Source: JAAZPT01 sp034180455 (GTDB lineage Bacteria; Bacillota; Clostridia; Christensenellales; Aristaeellaceae). From it: a DNA stretch of 30,763 bases. The number at the start of each line of letters is the position of its first letter. Within the stretch, counting starts at the first letter, position 1. The position numbers and the translations under genes are program-made. Of this stretch, positions 17,081-25,320 are shown piece by piece. The stretch is from assembly GCA_034180455.1 (NCBI GenBank), contig JAXFOG010000013.1, positions 1 to 30,763 of the forward strand, written 5' to 3'. The notes under the pieces were generated by a model. The model saw only the letters and a list, made by a program, of their open reading frames with translations. It did no database searches and was not told the origin of the DNA.

Positions 17081-17917
17081 ATGAGCTATAAACATCTTAC
17101 CATAAATGTAATAGATAAGATAGAGATGCTAAGTAAAGAGGGCTATTCTTCTAGAAGAATAGCGAAAATTTTAGAATTTCATCACTCCACAATATCTAGA
17201 GAATTAAAAAGGTGTGGTAATGAGTATGAATCTATTTATGCTCAAAAAGATAAGATAGAAAAATCATCATCTAAGGGAAGTAAATCGAAAGCTGATGATA
17301 AGCTCACTAAAGCCATATCTGAAAAACTTCATAAGAAGTGGTCTCCTGATCAAATAGCAAACACTATATGTAAAGATATTGTCTGTTTTAAAACAATATA
17401 TAATTGGATTTACTCAGGAATTATAAAGTTTTATGTTTCAAAATTAAGAATAAAGGGAAAATCAAGAAAAGTCAAAGAAACAAGGGGTAGGTTTAACATT
17501 GGTAAATCAATAAACAAACGACCGAAAGAAGTCAAAAAAAAGAAATACTTTTGGTCATTGGGAATTAGATACAATTGTATCATCTAGAGGTAAAAGCAAA
17601 GGATGCCTAGCAACATTTGTAGAAAGAAAACTAGATTTTATATAGCCTTACCTATGATAGATCGAAGTAAAAATTCGATGCTAGGAGCAATTGATAAGCT
17701 AATTAAATCTTTACCATTAGAAGCTTTAAAGACTTTTACATCTTACATAAGCAAAGAATTTGCTTGTTATGAAGATGTTGAAAAAAGAGTTATAAATTTT
17801 TACTTTGCTGATGCGTATTCAGCATGGCAAAGAGGTAGCAACGAAAACTAAAATGGTTTATTAAGAGAATACTATACTAAGAAAACAGACTTATCTAAAT
17901 ATCTATTAATTAGCTAA
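17081..17917 (+). pseudogene. IS30-family transposase, inactivated
   Basis: IS30 transposases are DDE enzymes of about 330 residues that move the element. The first frame (17081-17587) gives the N-terminal HTH (SSRRIAKILEFHHSTISREL) and the WSPDQIA segment. It breaks at an A8 run (17534-17541), where seven A residues would restore VKKRNTFGHWELDTIV with the first catalytic Asp. The second frame gives VERKTRFYIALPMIDRS. The expected TSDRGKEF block then reads TSYISKEFACYED, losing the second catalytic Asp, and a TAA stop (17849) splits RGSNEN from NGLLREYY, which carries the catalytic Glu. Three independent lesions make it non-functional. Confidence 0.9.
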
Positions 17918-18003
17918 TTAAAAACTTAATGGAGTTTAATATCAGGCCTAGAAAATATCTAGAATATCAAACTCCATTTAATTTGTTTATGCACGAACTT
18001 AGT

Positions 18004-18022
18004 TTGGTTTAAGTGTCGCATT
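18004..18022 (-). repeat. Right terminal inverted repeat of the IS30 remnant
   Basis: Complement begins AATGCGACACTTAAACC. Pairs with the left repeat at 16998-17016. Confidence 0.8.
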
Positions 18023-18493
18023 ATTATTTGCAATACATCTAAATAAAAAAAATATTTTTTTAAAAGTATATAAAATTTATTTATTGCATAACATTAAGTT
18101 AACAAGATGCTACCTTCGTCAATAAACTAAGGTAGCTATATATACCATGCTTTCAATTCAACAATACTGGTTTCATCTTAATATGAAGTGGATAAGTTTG
18201 CCACTCTTATTTTATTTCAAGTTGGTTCTAAAACCTTTTCCTTATTTTCTAATAATTTTGCTACCCAAAAAATTTTCTTACACTTCTTAAATAATAATGG
18301 ATAATATAAAAAAACTTTATTGCAACTAACTTTGTATGCGTTCTAATATTCTTCTACATTATTACTTATTACAATTTTCAAAACAAAATAATATATTAGC
18401 ATTACCAGCTTTTATTTTTACTTTCTAGAATTTCATATATTAAACTAATTACTATAGTGATAAACATTACTTTTTTCTATAATAGTCCATAAA
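18023..18493. other. Very AT-rich spacer upstream of the sensor kinase
   Basis: About 470 bp without a supported gene. The one structure is an 8-bp inverted repeat, GCTACCTT (18109-18116) with AAGGTAGC (18129-18136), 12-nt loop, lacking a T tract. Before the IS30 insertion this DNA was probably the upstream region of the SH3 gene as well. Confidence 0.6.
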
Positions 18494-18522
18494 TTGATTT
18501 TACAAAAATATTATGTCATAAT
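18494..18522 (+). promoter_or_regulatory. Candidate sigma-A promoter of the kinase/regulator pair
   Basis: TTGATT (18494-18499), 17-bp spacer, CATAAT (18517-18522). It lies 36 bp upstream of the proposed AUU start and 25 bp before the AGAGGTGA ribosome binding site. Confidence 0.55.
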
Positions 18523-18557
18523 TTATTTAATGAAAAAAATTTGAACAGAGGTGAATT

Positions 18558-20393
18558 ATTATTAAACGACTGCTTGATTATATAACTCAAATATCTCATA
18601 GAACCTATATGGCTATTTTAATATGTCTGGTTCTTCCACTTTTTCTACTATTCGGCTGGGTTAGCAAAGAATATGAATCTTTTATTAAGAAACAGCTTAG
18701 CGAACAAATTGTCAATAGCATTTCTAAATCCGAGGAAGCAATATATGATATGTTTCGTAATATTGCTGGAACTTCAAGTGTAATTGCTACTAATAACAGA
18801 TTGTTTGAGAGTTTAAGAGATCCTCAAAATTCATATTTTTCAGTATATAAAGAATTTGATGAATGTGTAAACTATGTCCAAGTGAATAATTTATATGCAG
18901 ATGATGAAATTCTTATAACTCTTTTTGATAGTAATGGAAGGTGCTATACTAACTGGGAGAGAAATTTTAAAAACTACGATTATTTAATGAAAGAAGACTG
19001 GGTACTTAAATCTGAATATGGCAACGGACATCTGGTTTGGAATCTGTTTTCTCCAGAGTTTTTATTAGATAATAATGAAAAATATATTTCTGCGGCTAGA
19101 TCAATCTATAATGGGACTTTGGAAGAGCATCCTCTTGGAGTATTAATTGTAAGTATGCCACAAAGTCACTTTAGCCATGTACTTAAGGGCTTTTGCTATA
19201 GTGAAAAAGATAGTGTTTATATTATTGGTGACCAAAATAAGCCGATTTTAAAATATGAGCCTGAAGGTCAAACGCAACAACTCAACAATGCGCTTTCATT
19301 AATAGATACTAGTGAATCAGGAAGCTTTACAATGAATACGGATTCGGGAATCAAGCTTGTAAGCTACTTTACTCTAAATGCACCTTGGACATTGGGAGAG
19401 GAAGCTCTGCGTATTGTACATTTTACAGATTTTAACTATGTAGTTCAGCATATGGCTCAATTTTCAAAAAGAATTAATATTGTATTAATTTTTGCAGCTG
19501 TGATTGCTTTGATAATTGTAGGGTTAATTGTTGGCATCCTAGTAAAACCTATAAAGGAACTTTCTCATGTTATGCGTCATTATAAATTAGGTGATTCTTT
19601 GGAAGGATTGGATATGATGCGTCGGGATGAAATAGGACACCTTAATCGATCATTTAAACGATTAACAGAAAATATTAAAGACCTGTTTAAAAATTTAGAT
19701 GAAGAATATCGCATAAAAGAACATTACCGTTACGAATCTTTGCGTTCACAATTAAATCCACATTTTCTGTTCAATGCACTTAATACTATTAGATATATTT
19801 CAATAATGCAGCATACGGATACTATTACAGAGGGTATTAATGCGCTTTCAGCAGTCCTTAAATATAGTATAGGGAATGATGAAGATATGGCTAGATTGTA
19901 TGAAGAAATTGAACATGTAAAAGGTTATTTAGAAATTCAAAATATGCGATTTGGTCAAAGGATTAAGTTAGAAGAGGATTTCGAACCAGAAATTATGAAA
20001 CAGTATATGCCAAGATTTATATTACAACCAATAGTAGAGAATGCAGTGATACACGCTTTCAAAGAAAATATTCGTAACGAAAAAGAATGTTTAATTAGAT
20101 TATATGGATATAATGAAGATGATATCTTTCATCTTTATGTGGAAGATAATGGAGAAGGTGTTGACATTGAACTACTTGAAAAGCTAAATAACAATGTAAT
20201 CGAAAGCGAAAAGCGGAAAATGACGGGAATTGGTTTTTCACATGTAAAAGAAATAATCGAAATGACGTTTGGAAAAGAATATACACTAGAAATAACATCA
20301 CAATCAGGAATCGGTACTATTGTTCATTATAGGTTGCCTGTTATTGATGATGTAGAGGAGATTGGTTATGAAAAGAATTCTGATTGTAGATGA
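18558..20393 (+). CDS. YesM-type sensor histidine kinase, probable AUU start
   Basis: Senses an extracellular signal and phosphorylates the adjacent AraC-type regulator. Order: first membrane segment (MAILICLVLPLFLLFGWV), a large extracytoplasmic Cache-like region of about 260 residues, second membrane segment (INIVLIFAAVIALIIVGLIV), HAMP, then a His_kinase domain (LRSQLNPHFLFNALNTIRYI, His402) and a HATPase domain (PIVENAVIHAF, VEDNGEGVD, TGIGFSHVKEI). The first ATG (18609) has no ribosome binding site and would begin inside the first membrane segment. Upstream, AGAGGTGA is followed in frame by ATT codons at 18558/18561, then KRLLDYITQ, the usual start of this family. A TGA at 18552 closes the frame further upstream. 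I therefore prefer AUU. The stop overlaps the regulator by 26 bp. Confidence 0.9.
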   Translation: MIKRLLDYITQISHRTYMAILICLVLPLFLLFGWVSKEYESFIKKQLSEQIVNSISKSEEAIYDMFRNIAGTSSVIATNNRLFESLRDPQNSYFSVYKEFDECVNYVQVNNLYADDEILITLFDSNGRCYTNWERNFKNYDYLMKEDWVLKSEYGNGHLVWNLFSPEFLLDNNEKYISAARSIYNGTLEEHPLGVLIVSMPQSHFSHVLKGFCYSEKDSVYIIGDQNKPILKYEPEGQTQQLNNALSLIDTSESGSFTMNTDSGIKLVSYFTLNAPWTLGEEALRIVHFTDFNYVVQHMAQFSKRINIVLIFAAVIALIIVGLIVGILVKPIKELSHVMRHYKLGDSLEGLDMMRRDEIGHLNRSFKRLTENIKDLFKNLDEEYRIKEHYRYESLRSQLNPHFLFNALNTIRYISIMQHTDTITEGINALSAVLKYSIGNDEDMARLYEEIEHVKGYLEIQNMRFGQRIKLEEDFEPEIMKQYMPRFILQPIVENAVIHAFKENIRNEKECLIRLYGYNEDDIFHLYVEDNGEGVDIELLEKLNNNVIESEKRKMTGIGFSHVKEIIEMTFGKEYTLEITSQSGIGTIVHYRLPVIDDVEEIGYEKNSDCR

Positions 20394-21936
20394 CGAAATG
20401 CTTGTGCGAATAGGTTTCCGTTCCATAGTAAACTGGGAAGATTACGGATTTACTGTTGTAGGAGATGCATGTAATGGTTTCGAAGCTCTTGAAAAAATTC
20501 GAGCCCTAAAACCCGACCTTATATTTACAGACATTAAAATGGATCAGATGAACGGCCTCGAATTAATGAAAGCTTGCAAGAGTGAATATCCTCATATAAA
20601 ATTCATAGTGTTGAGTGGATACAATGATTTCGAAAATGTAAGACAATCCATGCGCCTTGGCGCACTTGACTATGTATTTAAGCTTGATGTAAAGCCTAAT
20701 CAAATAATTAAATTGCTTTCTGAAATAGAATTGGAAGATCCAGAAACCAATAGCAATGAAACTAGTAATAAATATGCAATGCGTACAAGTATAATCCGAA
20801 GAATAATTTCAGGTGAATTAGAATCAGAAGAAGCTGAAAAACAATTTTTGCAGTTGTACCCAAACGTGAATTTAAAAAAATTTTTTCGTTTAATTACTGT
20901 AAGTATTGATGACTATCAACTACGTCACGCCCAACAACGATTATCACAGAGTTCTATCCTTGCTATTGAAAATATTCTTGAGGAGGTTTTTGAACAGAAT
21001 GTTATAATTTGTCCATTACAGGCGGATCGCACACTGTTAATATGGCAAAATGAAGATTTAGAAGCTCTTGCTAAATTACAGATGGCTTACGCTCGAGCTG
21101 AAGAATATATCAAAAGATACTTGAATGAATCCATCACCTCGGTAATGAGTGATGTGCAGAAATCACTTTCTGGTTTACATACTGCTTATAAACAAAACGA
21201 GGAAACTCTTACATATCGTTATTTGCTTGACCCAGGTAGAATCCACAGCTATCATAACGTAAAACATGAAGAATGGACTGAATCTCCTGTTGGTATGAAT
21301 ATGTTAGAAGCAGCATTGTCAACACATAATATTGATCAAATTTCTAATGTGTGTTCGAGTACTTTTTCAAAAATAACCAAAAGACGTGGTTTTCCGCTTC
21401 AAAAACTGCGAGTACATCTTTTAGATATGCTATTTGCAATTAAACGTGTCTATCCAGATATTGCAACATGGACTGATAACGATGGCCATACATTGACTGA
21501 ACTCGTTCAGCATTCAGATAGGCTAATAACCGTTCGCACTGGATTTGAGCAAGCGTTATCTGTATACTCTGGAGTAGAGAATAAGTCACAAAGACCAGAG
21601 ATACAGCAGATATTAAAATATATTAAGGAATATCCAACAGAAGATATTAAGGTTAGTCGTGCTGCTGAAATTACTAGACTAAGTGAAAGTTATTTTGCTC
21701 ATATATTCAAAAGAGAGATGGGAATGAGTTTTGTAGATTGGTTAAATCGTTATCGTATTGAGCAAGCACGTAAAATGCTTTGTTATTCAGACAAAAGAAT
21801 AAATGAAATTGCTGAAAGCGTTGGAATTGATAATGCTAATTATTTTAGTAGCCTGTATAAAAAGATTACTGGTAGGACACCTATGCAAGAAAGAAGATTA
21901 GCAAAGCAGAATTGTGAAGAAATGGCAGAAAATTGA
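20368..21936 (+). CDS. YesN-type response regulator with AraC DNA-binding domain
   Basis: A 522-residue transcriptional regulator, partner of the kinase. Receiver domain: MKRILIVDDEMLV (acidic pair Asp8/Asp9), phosphoacceptor Asp55 in FTDIKMD, Ser83 in VLSGYNDF, Lys105 in VFKLDVKP. A linker of about 300 residues follows. The C-terminus (about 420-515) is an AraC/XylS double helix-turn-helix: RAAEITRLSESYFAHIFKRE, then RIEQARKMLCYS and ANYFSSLYKKITGRTP. The ATG at 20368 is preceded by GAGGAG at 7 bp; a TTG at 20362 lies too near that site. YesN-type regulators usually activate adjacent sugar transporters, which fits the next genes. Confidence 0.94.
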   Translation: MKRILIVDDEMLVRIGFRSIVNWEDYGFTVVGDACNGFEALEKIRALKPDLIFTDIKMDQMNGLELMKACKSEYPHIKFIVLSGYNDFENVRQSMRLGALDYVFKLDVKPNQIIKLLSEIELEDPETNSNETSNKYAMRTSIIRRIISGELESEEAEKQFLQLYPNVNLKKFFRLITVSIDDYQLRHAQQRLSQSSILAIENILEEVFEQNVIICPLQADRTLLIWQNEDLEALAKLQMAYARAEEYIKRYLNESITSVMSDVQKSLSGLHTAYKQNEETLTYRYLLDPGRIHSYHNVKHEEWTESPVGMNMLEAALSTHNIDQISNVCSSTFSKITKRRGFPLQKLRVHLLDMLFAIKRVYPDIATWTDNDGHTLTELVQHSDRLITVRTGFEQALSVYSGVENKSQRPEIQQILKYIKEYPTEDIKVSRAAEITRLSESYFAHIFKREMGMSFVDWLNRYRIEQARKMLCYSDKRINEIAESVGIDNANYFSSLYKKITGRTPMQERRLAKQNCEEMAEN

Positions 21937-21970
21937 AGATTAGAATTGAAGAATAATTTCACTTTATAAA

Positions 21971-22032
21971 AAAAGACAGCATATGATAGAGAAAGCGCAG
22001 GATTGTTTATTGTTTATCAGCCTGTCTTTTTT
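21971..22032 (+). terminator. Terminator between the regulator and the importer genes
   Basis: AAAAGACAG (21971-21979) pairs with CTGTCTTTT (22022-22030), with a long internal loop that includes CAGG/CCTG pairing; the stem ends in a T run. It separates constitutive regulator transcription from the importer genes, whose promoter must lie between it and 22093. Confidence 0.75.
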
Positions 22033-22092
22033 ATACTGTTAATAAAATATGCGGAATAATAGTAACCGCAATAAAAATAGGAGGCAAACGCT

Positions 22093-23391
22093 ATGAAAAA
22101 AATTGTTACATTCCTTTTAACAATGGTACTCATTATGTCATCATTCACAGTTCTAGCTGAAGACACTATAACGCTTCGCATATGGGGCGGTGTTCCTGCT
22201 GAAGCAGGTCCTCAAGCAAGCATTGATTTATTCAATGAAGCTTTTAAGGATAAGGGTATTCAAGCAGAATATGAGCGTTTTGTAAATGATGAAACAGGTA
22301 ATCTCAAACTTGAAACAAGTCTATTAGCTGGCAACGATGTAGATTTATATATGACCTATACTGCATCTGTACTGCAAAAGCGTGCAAGCGGCAATATGGC
22401 GTTGGATTTAAGTGAACTTGTTGCACGTGATGGATTTGATATTGAAGGCATTTTTGGAAAAATGGCTTTAGCATATTACATAGATGGAAAGCCATATTCT
22501 TTACCAACAAAGATGGATCAATACGGAATAGTAATAAACCAAGATATGTTTGAAGCTGCAGGAATTGATATTCCTACTGATTGGACCTTTGAAGAGTTTA
22601 GAGAAATTGCAAAAAAATTAACAAAGGGCGAAGGCGACAATAAGGTATATGGAATGTTTTTCAATTCCCAGCAAGACCTATTATATCCTTTTTCATATTT
22701 TTCTACTCAAACTTTAGGTGGTAATCCACTTTATAATGCAGATGGATCTGCCAATGTAAATGATCCGGTTAATGTTGCATCAGTTGAACTTGTAAACAAC
22801 ATGATGAATGTAGATCATTCTGCTCCGACTCATGCAGACAGTGTTACACAAAAGCTTTCACAAGAAGGTATGTTCATTACTGAAAAATGTGCTATGACAA
22901 TTGGTCCTTGGATGGTTCGTAGTATAAAAGATCGTGACAACTATCCACACAAATTTAAAACTGCGTTTGCCCCATATCCAACATTTGATGGAAATCGCAA
23001 ATATACACAAGGTGGTTATGGAGATCATCTTTGTATCAATCCAAAGTCTAAAAACATTGATGCCGCTTGGGAATATTTGAAGTGGTACGCAACGAAAGGT
23101 ATGCTACCCTTAACATCAGGAGGACGTGTACCAGCTGCAAATACCTATGATCCAGTTGAAGTAACAAATTATTTCCTAGATGGGGCTGAAGATCTATTAG
23201 ATGCAAAAACATCAAAAAATGTACTTATTGTACAAGCAAAAAACCATGCAGTACCTAGCATAACAAATAAACTACCAGAAATTAACAAAGTACTCACAGA
23301 AGAACTAGAGAATATTTATACTGGTGTTAAAACTGTTCAGCAAGGAATGAATGATGCACAATCACGTGCTGAAGAGCTTCTAAAAAAATAA
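22093..23391 (+). CDS. CUT1-type extracellular solute-binding protein (family 1), without lipobox
   Basis: A 432-residue periplasmic-type binding protein that captures the solute for the two permeases downstream. It has a signal peptide MKKIVTFLLTMVLIMSSFTV ending VLA before EDTITLRIWGG. Family-1 features are the TLRIWGG first strand, LETSLLAGNDVDLYM, PTKMDQYGIVINQDMFEAAG and the C-terminal hinge with GGRVPAANTYDP. Unusually for a Gram-positive, there is no Cys at the lipobox position, so it is not an obvious lipoprotein. AGGAGG lies 8 bp before the ATG. Ligand unknown: the family covers oligosaccharides, polyols and glycerol phosphates. Confidence 0.92.
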   Translation: MKKIVTFLLTMVLIMSSFTVLAEDTITLRIWGGVPAEAGPQASIDLFNEAFKDKGIQAEYERFVNDETGNLKLETSLLAGNDVDLYMTYTASVLQKRASGNMALDLSELVARDGFDIEGIFGKMALAYYIDGKPYSLPTKMDQYGIVINQDMFEAAGIDIPTDWTFEEFREIAKKLTKGEGDNKVYGMFFNSQQDLLYPFSYFSTQTLGGNPLYNADGSANVNDPVNVASVELVNNMMNVDHSAPTHADSVTQKLSQEGMFITEKCAMTIGPWMVRSIKDRDNYPHKFKTAFAPYPTFDGNRKYTQGGYGDHLCINPKSKNIDAAWEYLKWYATKGMLPLTSGGRVPAANTYDPVEVTNYFLDGAEDLLDAKTSKNVLIVQAKNHAVPSITNKLPEINKVLTEELENIYTGVKTVQQGMNDAQSRAEELLKK

Positions 23392-23413
23392 ATATTAACA
23401 AAATTTGATCTAC

Positions 23414-23442
23414 AGCGGGATGGGTGTCTCCTTCCCGCTTTT
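23414..23442 (+). terminator. Intercistronic hairpin after the solute-binding protein gene
   Basis: AGCGGGA (23414-23420) pairs with TCCCGCT (23433-23439) followed by TTT. Such a partial terminator typically leaves more binding-protein mRNA than permease mRNA, either by attenuation or by protecting the 3' end. Confidence 0.65.
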
Positions 23443-23466
23443 AAAAAGTGTTACAGGAGTGGTGTT

Positions 23467-24396
23467 ATGACGCTGTCCATTTCAAAAAGAAAAAAAATAT
23501 CGAATAAAAAAGGGATTAGCAGGCAGCTAAGAACTGATCTAACTGGTTATGCTTTTATTGCACCAAACGTGTTAGGATTTACTCTATTTACTTTGATACC
23601 AATGATTATTTCCCTTGTAATCAGCTTTACTGATTGGGAATATACTCAGGGATTCGGCAACTGGAAATATAATGGTGGAACACATTATATAGAGTTGTGG
23701 TCTGATTCATGGTTTATTGATTCACTTTTTAACACAATTATTTTTTCAGCGTGCGTAGTACCAATAACAATTTTTCTTGCTCTTATTTTGGCGGTTTTAA
23801 TAGACAAATTTTGTTATGCAAAATTACCAATAAGGCTTGCTATGTTTATGCCGTATATTTCCAATGTTGTTGCTGTAGCGATAGTCTGGGTTATGATGTA
23901 TTCTCCTTGGGGACCTTTTACACAAATGGTTAAATGGTTTGGAGTTGGAAACCCTCCACAATGGCTAGGAGATCATAAATGGGCACTTCCAGCAATAATG
24001 CTAATGACAATTTGGTCAGGTGTTGGGTATGCAATGATGATATATACTTCATCCATTACATCACTTCCTCAAGATATATATGAGGCTGCAGATATTGATG
24101 GCGCAGGTGAAATCACAAAATTTTTTAAAATTACAATACCGTTTCTTTCTCCTACTACGTTTTTCCTTGTGATAACGACATTTATATCTTCATTCCAAGT
24201 TTTTGCACCTATTCAAATTATGACAAGGGGTGGCCCAGGTTCTGCGACCCACGTGCTTGTGTACTACATTTATACAACAGCTTTTACATTTTACAGAATG
24301 GGATATGCGGCAAGTATGTCATGGATAATGTTCTTAGTCCTTTTCTTAATAACTCTTGTTCAATGGAAGGGACAAAAAAAGTGGGTCAGTTATTAA
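23467..24396 (+). CDS. CUT1 ABC transporter permease (MalF/UgpA/LacF type)
   Basis: One of two membrane subunits of the importer, 309 residues with six predicted membrane segments. It begins with a basic cytoplasmic stretch (ISKRKKISNKKGISRQL) and then TGYAFIAPNVLGFTLF, the usual opening of this subfamily. The cytoplasmic EAA loop that docks the ATPase is EAADIDGAGEITKFFKITIP near residue 210. GGPGSATHVLVYYIY follows, also typical. AGGAGTGG lies before the ATG. It pairs with the next gene, 12 bp away. No ATPase gene is nearby; a shared MsmX-like ATPase elsewhere is usual for CUT1 systems in Firmicutes. Confidence 0.94.
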   Translation: MTLSISKRKKISNKKGISRQLRTDLTGYAFIAPNVLGFTLFTLIPMIISLVISFTDWEYTQGFGNWKYNGGTHYIELWSDSWFIDSLFNTIIFSACVVPITIFLALILAVLIDKFCYAKLPIRLAMFMPYISNVVAVAIVWVMMYSPWGPFTQMVKWFGVGNPPQWLGDHKWALPAIMLMTIWSGVGYAMMIYTSSITSLPQDIYEAADIDGAGEITKFFKITIPFLSPTTFFLVITTFISSFQVFAPIQIMTRGGPGSATHVLVYYIYTTAFTFYRMGYAASMSWIMFLVLFLITLVQWKGQKKWVSY

Positions 24397-24408
24397 GGTG
24401 GTGAAAAA

Positions 24409-25302
24409 ATGGAACCAACAAATTTGCTTACAGCACAAAAGTCTAACGGTTATTATAGTGAAAAACAAATCATTAAGAAAATACTATGGACAGTTATCAT
24501 TGGTACTTTTGCACTTACCATGATAGTTCCGTTTTTATGGATGATTTCTGCTAGCTTAAAGCGACCTCTTGATGTAATGAAATTGCCCATAAAGTGGATT
24601 CCTGAATATTGGTATCCTCAAAACTACATGAAGGTCTGGAATATAGGTGGCATTGCCGCACGAGATTATCACTTTGGGTTGGCTTATTTTAACAGTATTA
24701 AAATTGCTCTAATCAATCTTACCGGATCAGTGATTACAAGTACTCTTGCAGGATATGCATTTGCCAAAATTAAATTTAGAGGATCTACTGCTATTTTTTT
24801 CCTTTATCTTGCGACGATGATGATTCCATCTCAAGTAACACTGATCCCAAAATTTATATTATTTAATGAGATTGGCATTACAGGAACACACTTAACATTG
24901 ATACTACCTGGTTTAATTACAGTTACTGGAACATTCCTTATGAGACAATTTTTTATGCAAGTTCCTAATGAAATAAGAGAAAGTGGTTATGTAGATGGAG
25001 CAAGTGAATTTACAATTTGGTTGAAGATCATGGTTCCAATTGCTTCTCCTGGAATGGCATCCCTCGCAATGGTTGTGTTTCTTTGGAACTGGAATAATTA
25101 TCTTGATCCATTAGTATTTCTCACAAACTGGAGACTATATACAATACCGATTGCTCTAACCAATTTTATCGAAGAAAGCGTAACTGAATATAATCTTGTT
25201 ATGGCAGCATCTACATCTGCGCTCCTGCCAGTATTTATTGTATTTCTTGCAGGTCAGAAATTCTTTGTTAAAGGGCTTATGTCAGGTGCTGTTAAGGGAT
25301 AA
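24409..25302 (+). CDS. CUT1 ABC transporter permease (MalG/UgpE/LacG type)
   Basis: The second membrane subunit, 297 residues. It begins MEPTNLLTAQKSNGYYSEKQ, then a first membrane segment (IIGTFALTMIVPFLWMISAS) with the MalG-type phrase PFLWMISASLKRP. The EAA loop reads RESGYVDGASEFTIWLKIMV near residue 190, one position changed from the common EAA. The last segment ends GQKFFVKGLMSGAVKG, the usual C-terminus. AAGGTGGTG precedes the ATG. Co-transcribed with the upstream permease and, 18 bp downstream, with the first flavoprotein. This suggests import and oxidation act in one pathway. Confidence 0.94.
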   Translation: MEPTNLLTAQKSNGYYSEKQIIKKILWTVIIGTFALTMIVPFLWMISASLKRPLDVMKLPIKWIPEYWYPQNYMKVWNIGGIAARDYHFGLAYFNSIKIALINLTGSVITSTLAGYAFAKIKFRGSTAIFFLYLATMMIPSQVTLIPKFILFNEIGITGTHLTLILPGLITVTGTFLMRQFFMQVPNEIRESGYVDGASEFTIWLKIMVPIASPGMASLAMVVFLWNWNNYLDPLVFLTNWRLYTIPIALTNFIEESVTEYNLVMAASTSALLPVFIVFLAGQKFFVKGLMSGAVKG

Positions 25303-25320
25303 TTGGAGGTTGAATTATTT

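Larger units (their letters stand above)
16998..18022 (+). mobile_element. IS30-family insertion sequence remnant
   Basis: The element is about 1025 bp, near the family minimum of about 1 kb. The left end AATGCGGCACTAGAACAAA (16998-17016) and the complement of the right end AATGCGACACTTAAACCAA (18022-18004) match at 15 of 19 positions. The base quartet ATTA flanks both ends (16994-16997 and 18023-18026), a possible target duplication, although IS30 elements usually make 2-3 bp. The transposase inside is inactivated. The inverted repeats confirm a full-length but dead copy. Confidence 0.85.

Noticed and set aside
17534..17541. Programmed frameshift in the IS30 transposase at the A8 run
   Set aside because: The second catalytic Asp is lost and there is a stop before the catalytic Glu, so decay explains it better.
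17603..17851. An 82-codon frame inside the IS as a separate gene
   Set aside because: It is the middle of the broken IS30 transposase in a shifted frame.
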